DNA from: Ketobacter sp963922875
GTDB lineage: Bacteria; Pseudomonadota; Gammaproteobacteria; Pseudomonadales; Ketobacteraceae
Assembly: GCA_963922875.1 (NCBI GenBank)
Contig: CAWUJH010000002.1
Coordinates: 597,030-661,029, forward strand
Direction: 5' to 3'
DNA: 64,000 nucleotides
Shown: piece after piece, positions 46,834 through 55,695 of the stretch
How the letters are laid out: every line of letters starts with the position of its first letter
Position numbering within the stretch: the stretch's first letter is position 1
Program-made: the position numbers and the translations under genes
The notes under the pieces: model-generated
What the model saw: only the letters and a program-made list of their open reading frames with translations
Database searches by the model: none
Told to the model about the DNA's origin: nothing

Positions 46834-49800
46834 GAATATTAAGAGCACTGCAATCCCTGCAGCAGGCTACATCTACCAGACTCGGCAGGGCATCAAGGTC
46901 TTGTGCGATTGGTTAGATGCGCCAACTCGTTATATCCGGGTCAAGTTCGAATGCGACGAGGAAAATGAGGCGCCACAAGGGCTTGATGATATCGTTGTTG
47001 AGCGTAGCGATGGCCTAGTTGATCTTCAGCAGGTTAAGTTCACTCCAAACCCAGATGCGCATCTGCTTTGCTGGAACTGGTTGCTTGAGAAGACCGGCAA
47101 GACGGCGCGTTCCAGATCCATGCTTCGCAAATGGTTTGATGCGTTCAAGACAATCGATCCAGAGCGCATTGGCGAGATTTCGCTGACGACGAACCGCCGG
47201 CCGGATGCCGCCATTGAGGCCTGTCTTGATGCTGGCAGGATTTCTTTCGCTAAGATCCCTGAGCCAAAGCGATCAGAGGTGCTTGCAGAGCTTGGCAGCG
47301 CTGAAGACTGCGAAATATTTTTCGATCAGTTGTGTATTCGGCATAGCGACAAAGGGTACCTCGTATTGGAGCACGAGATTGATGCGCGCCTTCGGTCGCA
47401 TGGCACAGCTGAGGGGATAGCGAACCTCAAGAACATGGCCCTGAACTGGGCGGTTCAGAAGGACTCTCCTTCGCCGGATGGCTGGATCATGCTGACAGAG
47501 ATCCGAGCCATCCTACGAGCGTCGCCGCCGGCACCGTTGCCAGAGGACTTTGTGGTCCCCAGAGGGTATGAAGTACCTGATGAAACGTTCCATCAGGAGT
47601 TTGTTCAAGACACAATCAACTCTGCAGGGAAGGCTATTGTTTTGACAGGGCCACCCGGCCGAGGCAAGAGTACTTACCTAAGCGCCTTGTGTGACACGCT
47701 TGCAGAACAAGATATCCCGATGGTGCGTCACCACTACTTCCTCTCGACGACGGAGCGTGGCCGTGACCGGGTGAACAGTTACGTTGTTGAGCAGTCCATT
47801 CGAGCGCAAGTCGAGCAGTTTCACGGGGATGTCACGATAGGGGCTGGGGGGCTACGAGACCTTATGGAGGCATGTGCCTCTCACTACAAAGCGCTGGGCG
47901 TTCCGTTCGTGCTCATCCTGGATGGTTTAGATCACGTCTGGCGTATCAACGCTGAAGACAAGCGTCCGTTGGACGACCTTTTCTCCCAAGTGATCCCATG
48001 CCCGGACAATATGGTGCTACTCGTTGGCACCCAACCTGTGGACGACATCCAGTTACCAACGGACCTGCTCGCTGTAGCACCGAAGTCTGAGTGGCACACC
48101 TTGCCGGCGATGTCTGAGAACGCAGTCCTTTCCTACCTTCGTAAAGCAGTCCAAGAGGGCAGATTCACGACTAACTTCGAGCGTGGGGCGCAGGCCGAAG
48201 AGCAAATGCAAGATGCAGCAACCGCGCTCCGTGCAAGAACCAACGGCCATCCGCTTCACATCATCTACGCAACTGCTGAGCTGGAACATGCTGACCGCAA
48301 GCTGTCTAGATGGGATGTGGAGCAGCTAAAAGGAGATATGAGCCAGGACGCGAAGTTCTACTATGCATCACTATGGGAGAACCTTCTTCCAAGCCTCAAG
48401 GACACGTTGCGGCTGGTCTGCGCCTTCCCGTTTTTCTGGCCAAGGACGGCTTTTCCTGAGATTGCCACCGAGATCAATACTGCCAAGCCTGAAGTTGAGA
48501 AAGTGGAGCATTTGCTTTACTCGTCTGCTGCTGGCCTGAAGGTCTTCCACGAGAGCCTGGCAGTCTTCGTGCGCGGGACAGATGGCTACGAAGATCGCAT
48601 CAAGGAGTTGTTGCCTGCAGTCGCGGGCTGGCTGGAGAGCTCCGCTCCCGCCGCGCTTCGCGTGAACTGGCTTTGGACGGTTCAAGCGAAGTTGGGCGAC
48701 CCGAAGAACCTCATAAAGGGACTCACCCGTGACTGGATCATGCTTCGCCTTGAGGAGGGCTATCCAGAGTCGCTGTTCGATACACTGCTCTCGGAAGCTT
48801 TGATTGCCGCGCTTGAAACTACCGAGTTTGCAGATGCCTATCGTCTAGCACACCTCAAGGAGCGGATGGTTGGTGGCAGCGAGTTTCAGATGCAGAACGA
48901 TGATCTGGCTAGGCTCATCTCCTTTACGTTGGCGTTAACTATGGAGGAAAGCGTCGTACGAGAGGCCATTGCCTCCAGGCATGAGACGGATATCCTGCGC
49001 GTTGCGGCGCTTGGACTAGCCTTGCGCTCGCGGGGCGATCAGGTTTTGGCAGAAACCTGCGGTGAAGAGGCGCTTCGTAGGTTCAGGGGGATGAGCCGGT
49101 TCTCGAGCAGATACACATCGAGTGCAGGGGCTGACGAAGTAAAGTTCTTAGTCAACGCATTCGCACGACTTGGTTCCATCGGCACCACTCCAGAAGCGCT
49201 CACTAGGTTGGTGCTTAACAATGGTTCGGCTGTATGGTTGCCACGAGTCCGGATGCTGGTTGATGAAGGCAACTTGGACGACTTGATGACGGTTGTTGCT
49301 TCACTCGACAACGGAAAGAGCAAGAACATCATCAGTGATGCATGCATTCGCGCGGCTGCGGCTGCGGGGGTAAGCATTATCGAGCGCGATGACTTCAGCG
49401 CGCTTGCTCAGACCCCCTTCATTGCTGCTGTGGAGGCTGCTCTCACGCGTTCCTCCAAGCCACTGAACGAGCCGATCCCAGTGGAGTGGCTGAGGGGTAA
49501 CTACTACGAACGCAAGGAAGATCTAGCGGAGCTCGCGCACCACTGGCTTTTCAGTGCTGTGCATCTGGGCCTATGCATGGCTGCGGAGGGCCAGACTGAT
49601 TTCAGTTATGTCCGAGCACCTGTCTATGAAGGCAGAGAAAATATTACTGACTTCCTCAATGCGCTTTTTGATGTCGGCGTCCAAGTTGCTCATCGCTGGA
49701 GGAGCGGGGAGTTTGTGGATTTCCATGAGCTATTCGTACTCCTTGAGCCTGTTGAGTTCCGGCGGTTCAGGGAGAGCCATAACAGGAGTTCTGCGGCCGA

Positions 49801-50008
49801 GGACTTCAGGCGGGCACTGCATCGCATCGCGTGCGACATCCATCTTGGCAGCACCCTTTTAGATGGTTTCGACGATATAGCCTTGACGGAAAAAACCATG
49901 GACACAGCAAGACAGTGCACTTGGTTCGACAGCGAGGCTTTCTGTGCTCAATATGCAGCGGAGACGCTTACAAATATGACCGATGCAGCGGCTGCCGCGT
50001 TCCCGTGA
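46826..50008 (+). CDS. DUF4297/Cap4-like nuclease fused to a STAND NTPase
   Basis: A 1,060-residue protein. The N-terminus (1-220) looks like the DUF4297/Cap4 double-strand DNA nuclease domain: AAGYIYQTRQGIKVL, then D54-D55-I-V-V-E59 and DLQQVK with Q69 and K71 (D..E..QxK). An NTPase domain follows with Walker A GPPGRGKST (275-283, K281), Walker B VLILDGLDHVW (D366, D369), a TQPVDD segment, and NGHPLHIIY (the GxP-type motif of STAND NTPases). The C-terminal half (about 520-1060) is helical with no named domain and could be a sensor. The layout is that of Avs-type STAND defence proteins but is shorter, and its partner is not typical. G+C looks higher than around it. Confidence 0.75.
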   Translation: MSENIKSTAIPAAGYIYQTRQGIKVLCDWLDAPTRYIRVKFECDEENEAPQGLDDIVVERSDGLVDLQQVKFTPNPDAHLLCWNWLLEKTGKTARSRSMLRKWFDAFKTIDPERIGEISLTTNRRPDAAIEACLDAGRISFAKIPEPKRSEVLAELGSAEDCEIFFDQLCIRHSDKGYLVLEHEIDARLRSHGTAEGIANLKNMALNWAVQKDSPSPDGWIMLTEIRAILRASPPAPLPEDFVVPRGYEVPDETFHQEFVQDTINSAGKAIVLTGPPGRGKSTYLSALCDTLAEQDIPMVRHHYFLSTTERGRDRVNSYVVEQSIRAQVEQFHGDVTIGAGGLRDLMEACASHYKALGVPFVLILDGLDHVWRINAEDKRPLDDLFSQVIPCPDNMVLLVGTQPVDDIQLPTDLLAVAPKSEWHTLPAMSENAVLSYLRKAVQEGRFTTNFERGAQAEEQMQDAATALRARTNGHPLHIIYATAELEHADRKLSRWDVEQLKGDMSQDAKFYYASLWENLLPSLKDTLRLVCAFPFFWPRTAFPEIATEINTAKPEVEKVEHLLYSSAAGLKVFHESLAVFVRGTDGYEDRIKELLPAVAGWLESSAPAALRVNWLWTVQAKLGDPKNLIKGLTRDWIMLRLEEGYPESLFDTLLSEALIAALETTEFADAYRLAHLKERMVGGSEFQMQNDDLARLISFTLALTMEESVVREAIASRHETDILRVAALGLALRSRGDQVLAETCGEEALRRFRGMSRFSSRYTSSAGADEVKFLVNAFARLGSIGTTPEALTRLVLNNGSAVWLPRVRMLVDEGNLDDLMTVVASLDNGKSKNIISDACIRAAAAAGVSIIERDDFSALAQTPFIAAVEAALTRSSKPLNEPIPVEWLRGNYYERKEDLAELAHHWLFSAVHLGLCMAAEGQTDFSYVRAPVYEGRENITDFLNALFDVGVQVAHRWRSGEFVDFHELFVLLEPVEFRRFRESHNRSSAAEDFRRALHRIACDIHLGSTLLDGFDDIALTEKTMDTARQCTWFDSEAFCAQYAAETLTNMTDAAAAAFP

Positions 50009-53000
50009 TAGATGCGGATGGAGATGGGATTTCAGGTACCGATGATCAATGTCCAAACACTCCACAGGGTGCAGTTGTTGGCCCTGATGGCTGTAGTGAG
50101 GAGGAAAGAGATTCAGACGGCGATGGCGTTGTAGATATTTACGATCCTTATCCAAATGATCCTACTCGTACCGCATTGCCCATAGTCACCATTGACTCAC
50201 CAGAAAACTTGTTGACTGTTGGATCAACCCCTATTTTGGTGACAGGCAGCGTGGATGAGTCTGCTGCAGCATTCACTGTAAACGGACAAGAGGTTCAGAA
50301 TACAAATGGTTCGTGGCAGGTGTTGGTAGAACTTGAAGAAGGTCATAACACGATAGTTGCGCGTATGGTGGATAATGAAGGTGTAACCTCCACAGCATCT
50401 ATCACGGTATCACTCGATTTAACACCACCTCATATCACTATCGAGTCCCACGAAGACGGACAAACGGTTTATACGGATACCATAGCGGTAAGTGGCCTAG
50501 TAAACGATATAGTGCGCGGTACAATAGAAGAAGATCAGGCTATTGTGGTGGTAAACGGTATACAGGCCCAGATATCTAACCGATCCTACTTAGTCACCGC
50601 GATTCCTTTGGTCGAAGGGCAAAATGAAATTCGCGTTTCAGCAACGGACCAAGTGGGGCAGACTGAATACAAATCTATTTTTGTGAATTATCAGCCACCG
50701 GAAGGGCAGCGCCTGGAACTAGTGAGTGGGCAAAACCAATCGGCGCGTATTGATAAAGCCGTGCAAGACCCACTAGTGGTAAGAGTCTTAAATGAAACTG
50801 GCGAGCCGCTACAAGGAAAGCCCGTGGTCTTTCGTGTGGTGCAGGGCTCAGGTAAGCTGCAAGGTTCGACGCTTTCCGGGCGTGGGGTAGTGGAAACCTC
50901 GAATGAATTAGGCCTGGCGTCGGTTAATTATACGTTGGGTTTCCGTTCCGGTGTCGGGAATCAAAAAGTGGCTGCCAGGGTCGTGGGCTTTGATGGCGAA
51001 ATTATCTTCCATGCCAGTGCGGAAGCTAATCAGGCCGATAAACTCAGCGTTAATACGGGCAACAATCAACGCGGTGGCGTTTTTCAGCCACTGCCAGTCG
51101 CCTTTGTTGTGGCTGCTACGGATGATGGGTCCAATGCAGTACAGGGTGCTCGTGTTCAGTTCAAGGTTGAATCGGGTAATGGTAGTTTCGTTGTTGCTGA
51201 CGAAAATAGTTCAGGAAAACTTAAAACTGTTGTAACCGATAGCGATGGTCGAGCCTCAGCTCATCTGGTATTAGGTGGTATCACTGGGCTGGATCGGCAG
51301 CGCGTTACGGCTTACCTGCTTGATGGCCCCACATCTTCTGCTGGCGAATTTCTGGTTAAAGCCGGTTTTACCGCTTCAGCTTTTGTTCCAGGAGACCCGG
51401 GTCAAACATCTATTTCAGGTATCGTTGTCGATAACCAGGATAATCCACTACCAGGAACCACTATTTTGGTGGATGGAACATCAAGACAAGCAACCGCTGA
51501 TGCGTCGGGCAAATTCACTATTACAGAAGTCCCCGTTGGCCCCGTCCATTTATTGGTGGATGGATCAACCACGACTGTAGAGGGGGAGTACCCAACACTT
51601 AGCTACAACTTGGTTACTGTATCTGGTGTTGAAAACCCGCTGCCTGCCCCTGTCTATATGGTTAAGCTGAACACAGAAAACGCAGTCTTTGCGGGTAATG
51701 AAGATGTAGAGCTAACGTTACCTGAAGTACCTGGGTTTAAGCTAGAAGTGCCAGCAGGCTCTGTTACCTTCCCTGATGGCTCGAAGGAAGGCTTCCTGTC
51801 GGTCACTGTTGTTAACAGTAATAAAGTGCCCATGGCGCCGCCCAATGGTATGCAGCCACAATTTATCGTTACCATTCAGCCAACCGGAGCGGCTTTTGAT
51901 CCACCAGCGAGATTGTCGTTACCAAATGTAGATGGGCATATTGCTGGTAGACAGGTTGAAATGTTCTCCTATGATCACGATTTGGAAGAGTTTGTTTCGA
52001 TTGGATTGGGAACCGTCAGCGAGGATAGGTCCACAATAAGGTCGAACCCTGGTGTAGGCGTAGTAAAAGCTGGTTGGCATTGCGGCGCACAACCAGGTGG
52101 TGGCGGCTGCTGCAGTGGCGGAGGCGGTGGTGGCGGATCGCCCGATTGTGGTAAGTGTGGTAGAGCCGTTACTGAAGGTGAATGTGGCGAAACCACGGGT
52201 TGTGAACAAATAGAAGGTTGTTGTGACCCTGACCCTGAATGTGATGCAAAACAGTGTGAAAGGCAGAAACAAGATGAATGTTCTTGTGAGCCTATCCCTG
52301 AAGATGAAAGAACCAGTGCTGAAGAATGTAATGCAAAGTCTGGCTGCTACGAGCTCGTTGGATGCTCCTGCCAAAAGCAGACTCAGCCGGAAGATTGTAC
52401 AGGCTGTAAACAACCGTCGGAGGATGGTTGTGGCTGTGTTCCAAAAGAGCCACCGGAGAAACCCGATAGTGGATGTTTTGAGTTCAAGGAAGAACAATGT
52501 GGTTGGGTAGCCGTCAGCCCCCCAAATAAGCCGGAGGGATGTTATTCATTGAGCGATCAGTGCGAATGGGTGCAAGACAAACAACCTGTTTGTAATGATA
52601 GCTGTCAGATTTTCGGTGCCTCGGCTTGTAAGTGTGTTCCTAATCCTGCTGTGTCTGCAGGCACCAAATATGGGCTATGCAGTAAGTGTGGGCCGAATGG
52701 TGAGCCGGTATATAGTGGGGGCTCTTGTAGCATGGGGCCTGGCTCATGTATAGAGGGAACATGCGATCCGAATTTGGGATGTACCAATCAACAGCCCAAG
52801 CCTGCAGGAACTTATGTTAATACCTGCCAAGTATGCGATGGTAATGGAGGGGTGAAGTGGGATCAGTCAAATCCTAGCTGTGATCCTTGTCAAGGCTACC
52901 AGGACGAGTGTACCGAATGTAAGGTTGTTGATGGAAATAAGGTCATTATTCCCAAGACTGGGCCTTCTTCAGTGCCTTGCCATAAATGTTCAGGAGGAGA

Positions 53001-54402
53001 GCTTGTTCCTAACACTGGTGCGTCTTGCAGCGATGGTAATGAGTGTACTTCGGGAGATCAGTGCGTTGGGCCAGTTTGTATAGGTCAAGTCGATGAATGC
53101 GAAAAGGAGCCATCTGATGATGGGGAAACTCCCATGGTCATTGCAGAGAAGATTGTGCAAAAAACTAATGAATGTAATCAGGTACCTTTGAAGAAAGTAG
53201 AGGGGGATTCTACGTCAGGTGTACATATTTTGAATATTGTGCCAAATCGGTCGGAAGATGAGTGGGATGGTTTTATTGTCAAAGGAATCGATTACAACGG
53301 CGTTAGTCGATTCGATATTGAGTTTGGCTTAAGTAAAAACGGAGGGAGTTGCGTGTATGATTCTTCGAATACCGTGATTGGTAGCTCTCAGGTTGAATTT
53401 AAAAAAGTAGAGCTGCCTAAAAAGTCAACAACACCTCGTATTCCCAACCCTAAAACTGTTAAGTATAACGTATGTTATAAAACTTCAGATTCAAGCTCTC
53501 AGATTCTTACTTACAAAGATGCAGCTACAGGAGAACCCCAAACTTTCACTGTAACCGTGTTCAGCTATGAATATTATAAAGAAAGCTTAGATGCGATCAG
53601 CGATAGCGATCCTTTTGAAGGGGATTTCGGTGCATGCAGTGATTTGAATATTTTTTTGGGGCAGAATGGGTGCGAGTGGGGATATCAAAACTTTCAAGCA
53701 TTCTTGCATGGTGTATCTCCGCAAGGTGTTCTAACGGAATTTCATCCTACAGACTATGTTCATTTCAATAATGACCCTGATGAGAAGAATGATTCAAAAG
53801 AGGAGAATATGAAATGGTTTTGGACTCATGGCGCTGGTGCTAGGTTTGCGTCTTTTGGATGTAGGGCAAATTTACGGGAGTATGTCCATAATGAAGGATC
53901 GATTGCTCACAGTGAAATTTTCAATAATGAAAATATCCTGAATGAGTATTACAAAAAATTAGAAACTTTGGCTTCGTTACCGAGGGTGACATCAGAGCTT
54001 AAAAAGGCAGTCCTTAATCAAGATAATAACTTGTGTCCCAATTCAAGTGGTCGAGTATGCTTTCGATCAGATGGAGTCTATACAGATGTCCAGATGAAAC
54101 TAAATGAAGTTATAGCAGCGGTTCGTTACCCTGAAATTTTTGCTGCGATTGGATCTCACGACATTGAAGTTTGGTTCGAAGGATCTTTTGAAAAAGGCAG
54201 CTATAGTGGAAGTGTGCCAGTAACGTTGGTGGCGCATATCGAAGCATTTGATATGTGGGACTTTAATCTTTACAAGCTGGTTAATGATATGCCCGCCGTT
54301 GTTCAACTAGCAAATGGCAATAGTAATAACCTGCCGGGTAGGGTTTTTAGGCAAAGTGTAAATTTTACGCTGCCACTTAGCGAAAGAATAATAGGTTACT
54401 AA
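50005..54402 (+). CDS. Very large secreted Cys-rich protein, 5' end lost
   Basis: About 1,465 codons from GTG 50005, which overlaps the stop of the NTPase gene as GTGA. An open frame continues upstream only as out-of-frame NTPase code. There is no signal peptide, so the true start of this surface protein is gone. Domains in order: thrombospondin type 3 calcium repeats (DADGDGISGTDDQCPNTP, DSDGDGVVDIYDPYPND), two Ig-like beta domains, two invasin-like Big domains, a carboxypeptidase-regulatory-like domain (SISGIVVDNQDNPLPGTT), a Gly-run (GGGCCSGGGGGGG), a long Cys-rich region of short repeats (CxxC, about 700-1050), and a C-terminal domain I do not recognise (about 1080-1465). Confidence 0.72.
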   Translation: MIDADGDGISGTDDQCPNTPQGAVVGPDGCSEEERDSDGDGVVDIYDPYPNDPTRTALPIVTIDSPENLLTVGSTPILVTGSVDESAAAFTVNGQEVQNTNGSWQVLVELEEGHNTIVARMVDNEGVTSTASITVSLDLTPPHITIESHEDGQTVYTDTIAVSGLVNDIVRGTIEEDQAIVVVNGIQAQISNRSYLVTAIPLVEGQNEIRVSATDQVGQTEYKSIFVNYQPPEGQRLELVSGQNQSARIDKAVQDPLVVRVLNETGEPLQGKPVVFRVVQGSGKLQGSTLSGRGVVETSNELGLASVNYTLGFRSGVGNQKVAARVVGFDGEIIFHASAEANQADKLSVNTGNNQRGGVFQPLPVAFVVAATDDGSNAVQGARVQFKVESGNGSFVVADENSSGKLKTVVTDSDGRASAHLVLGGITGLDRQRVTAYLLDGPTSSAGEFLVKAGFTASAFVPGDPGQTSISGIVVDNQDNPLPGTTILVDGTSRQATADASGKFTITEVPVGPVHLLVDGSTTTVEGEYPTLSYNLVTVSGVENPLPAPVYMVKLNTENAVFAGNEDVELTLPEVPGFKLEVPAGSVTFPDGSKEGFLSVTVVNSNKVPMAPPNGMQPQFIVTIQPTGAAFDPPARLSLPNVDGHIAGRQVEMFSYDHDLEEFVSIGLGTVSEDRSTIRSNPGVGVVKAGWHCGAQPGGGGCCSGGGGGGGSPDCGKCGRAVTEGECGETTGCEQIEGCCDPDPECDAKQCERQKQDECSCEPIPEDERTSAEECNAKSGCYELVGCSCQKQTQPEDCTGCKQPSEDGCGCVPKEPPEKPDSGCFEFKEEQCGWVAVSPPNKPEGCYSLSDQCEWVQDKQPVCNDSCQIFGASACKCVPNPAVSAGTKYGLCSKCGPNGEPVYSGGSCSMGPGSCIEGTCDPNLGCTNQQPKPAGTYVNTCQVCDGNGGVKWDQSNPSCDPCQGYQDECTECKVVDGNKVIIPKTGPSSVPCHKCSGGELVPNTGASCSDGNECTSGDQCVGPVCIGQVDECEKEPSDDGETPMVIAEKIVQKTNECNQVPLKKVEGDSTSGVHILNIVPNRSEDEWDGFIVKGIDYNGVSRFDIEFGLSKNGGSCVYDSSNTVIGSSQVEFKKVELPKKSTTPRIPNPKTVKYNVCYKTSDSSSQILTYKDAATGEPQTFTVTVFSYEYYKESLDAISDSDPFEGDFGACSDLNIFLGQNGCEWGYQNFQAFLHGVSPQGVLTEFHPTDYVHFNNDPDEKNDSKEENMKWFWTHGAGARFASFGCRANLREYVHNEGSIAHSEIFNNENILNEYYKKLETLASLPRVTSELKKAVLNQDNNLCPNSSGRVCFRSDGVYTDVQMKLNEVIAAVRYPEIFAAIGSHDIEVWFEGSFEKGSYSGSVPVTLVAHIEAFDMWDFNLYKLVNDMPAVVQLANGNSNNLPGRVFRQSVNFTLPLSERIIGY

Positions 54403-54404
54403 AT

Positions 54405-55361
54405 ATGGGCGACTTAAAGAAATATTGGATAGCGTTGTTATTGGTGATTTTTGTATGTTTTGGGATATATCTAATGGTAATGGCTCAAGAAAAGCATGCA
54501 CTAAATCAGTCTTTCGAAGTCGGTGCCGAAACGGAATCTAAAGCAACTGTACCTAAGTCAATTCAAAATCTGCCTCATAGTGTTGAATATGAACGTGTTA
54601 TGGGTCTTGTGAGTAACAGTCGAACTGACTCAGTAGTCTATGTCCGACAGTTGATAGATCGATATTCAAAAATTAATGAAAGATTGAACGAAAGCCCAAA
54701 TTATCATGCTGCGATTGTCAAGTTGAAAATGGTGGAAACCTCACTGAATGTGCTGGCAGATGCCATTTCTGAAACTGGATCTCCAGAAGAACTAGCCAGT
54801 TATTGTTTGATGATCAATGATGTGAAACCAATGTTCGTTGACCAAAATTACTTTCTTTATTCGTTATTGCTTGAATTAGGGTTTGATGTTGAGCCTATCC
54901 CTATGAGTGCAACGAACGATAGTTATAATTCTGTACCGAATTGGAGTGGGGATGAACTTATCATTAGTGTCGGGTTTTCAGTCAAGCTCAAGGAGTATAG
55001 TCAAGCAAATGGAATTCCAAGTGCTCATGATGTTTTATCCGGTAAAGTAGAAGGTTTTGATATCCCTAGAAATCTAGATCAGTATTTTTCTAATAAGGCT
55101 TATATGCAATTCGCCAATATGAATGGCATGTATAAGTTTTGGGATGGTTTGAAGGCTTATTGTGAGTTCAAAAAGTTAAATGACATACCTGACGAGAGTG
55201 AAAGATACAAACGCTTTGTTGAAGATTATACCACTGATCCTTGGATCAGCAAGTATTCTACTTATCTCCGGAGTCACAATAAAGATAAGTTAAAAGAATG
55301 GTTTGCAGAAGGACCGATCAAAAGGTTAGAGGGTCTCAGTTTGGTTGAAAAGCCTCAATAG
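54405..55361 (+). CDS. Membrane-anchored hypothetical protein, partner of the large secreted gene
   Basis: A 318-residue protein that begins three bases after the stop of the preceding gene. It has an N-terminal span (YWIALLLVIFVCFGIYLMVM, about 6-26) and a helical extracytoplasmic part with a few aromatic clusters. The family is unknown. The spacing implies co-translation with the large Cys-rich protein, so the pair may work together at the envelope. Its sequence is lower in G+C than the nuclease/NTPase module upstream. Confidence 0.55.
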   Translation: MGDLKKYWIALLLVIFVCFGIYLMVMAQEKHALNQSFEVGAETESKATVPKSIQNLPHSVEYERVMGLVSNSRTDSVVYVRQLIDRYSKINERLNESPNYHAAIVKLKMVETSLNVLADAISETGSPEELASYCLMINDVKPMFVDQNYFLYSLLLELGFDVEPIPMSATNDSYNSVPNWSGDELIISVGFSVKLKEYSQANGIPSAHDVLSGKVEGFDIPRNLDQYFSNKAYMQFANMNGMYKFWDGLKAYCEFKKLNDIPDESERYKRFVEDYTTDPWISKYSTYLRSHNKDKLKEWFAEGPIKRLEGLSLVEKPQ

Positions 55362-55695
55362 CGGTAGACGATTTTAGTGAGTGGGGGTACGCGTGAAAAG
55401 GTCAGCTTTCATGAGTGGCAAAGCAGTATATTTGTGTGCTTTGATAATGTAGTATTTGTTAGCTCTTAGCATTCGGCATAATGTATATTATGTTAAATTG
55501 GATGGATCATACGAAATGGCCTCGGTTAATATCTAACATGGTCGATCTTCTTAAGCATGGATTGAAGTAAATGTGGGTACGTTTGGGAAGTAAATGTCGA
55601 AACATTGAAGTAAATGTTAGAATTCGCGCATGAATTTGGGAAGTAAATGTTAGAATCTCTGCATATCACTTCTAACACCCAAATGATCCTAGTAG
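55362..55695. other. Gap with repeats next to integrase 1
   Basis: No gene. A palindrome CATAATGTATATTATG is at 55477-55492. Four copies of GAAGTAAATGT lie at 55564-55650 (annotated separately). The integrase stop is at 55696. These short repeats directly beside a tyrosine recombinase could be arm-type binding sites or the scar of an attachment site. Confidence 0.45.
55564..55650. repeat. Four direct repeats GAAGTAAATGT in an A-B-A-B pattern
   Basis: Copies at 55564-55574, 55587-55597, 55607-55617 and 55640-55650. Copies 1 and 3 share the longer ATTGAAGTAAATGT; copies 2 and 4 share TTTGGGAAGTAAATGT exactly; copies 3 and 4 are both followed by TAGAAT. Spacing is 23, 20 and 33 bases start-to-start. 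They end 46 bases before the 3' end of integrase 1. Confidence 0.7.

Noticed and set aside
49831..50004. Upstream extension of the large secreted frame
   Set aside because: These 58 codons lie over the 3' end of the NTPase gene in another frame and have no signal peptide.
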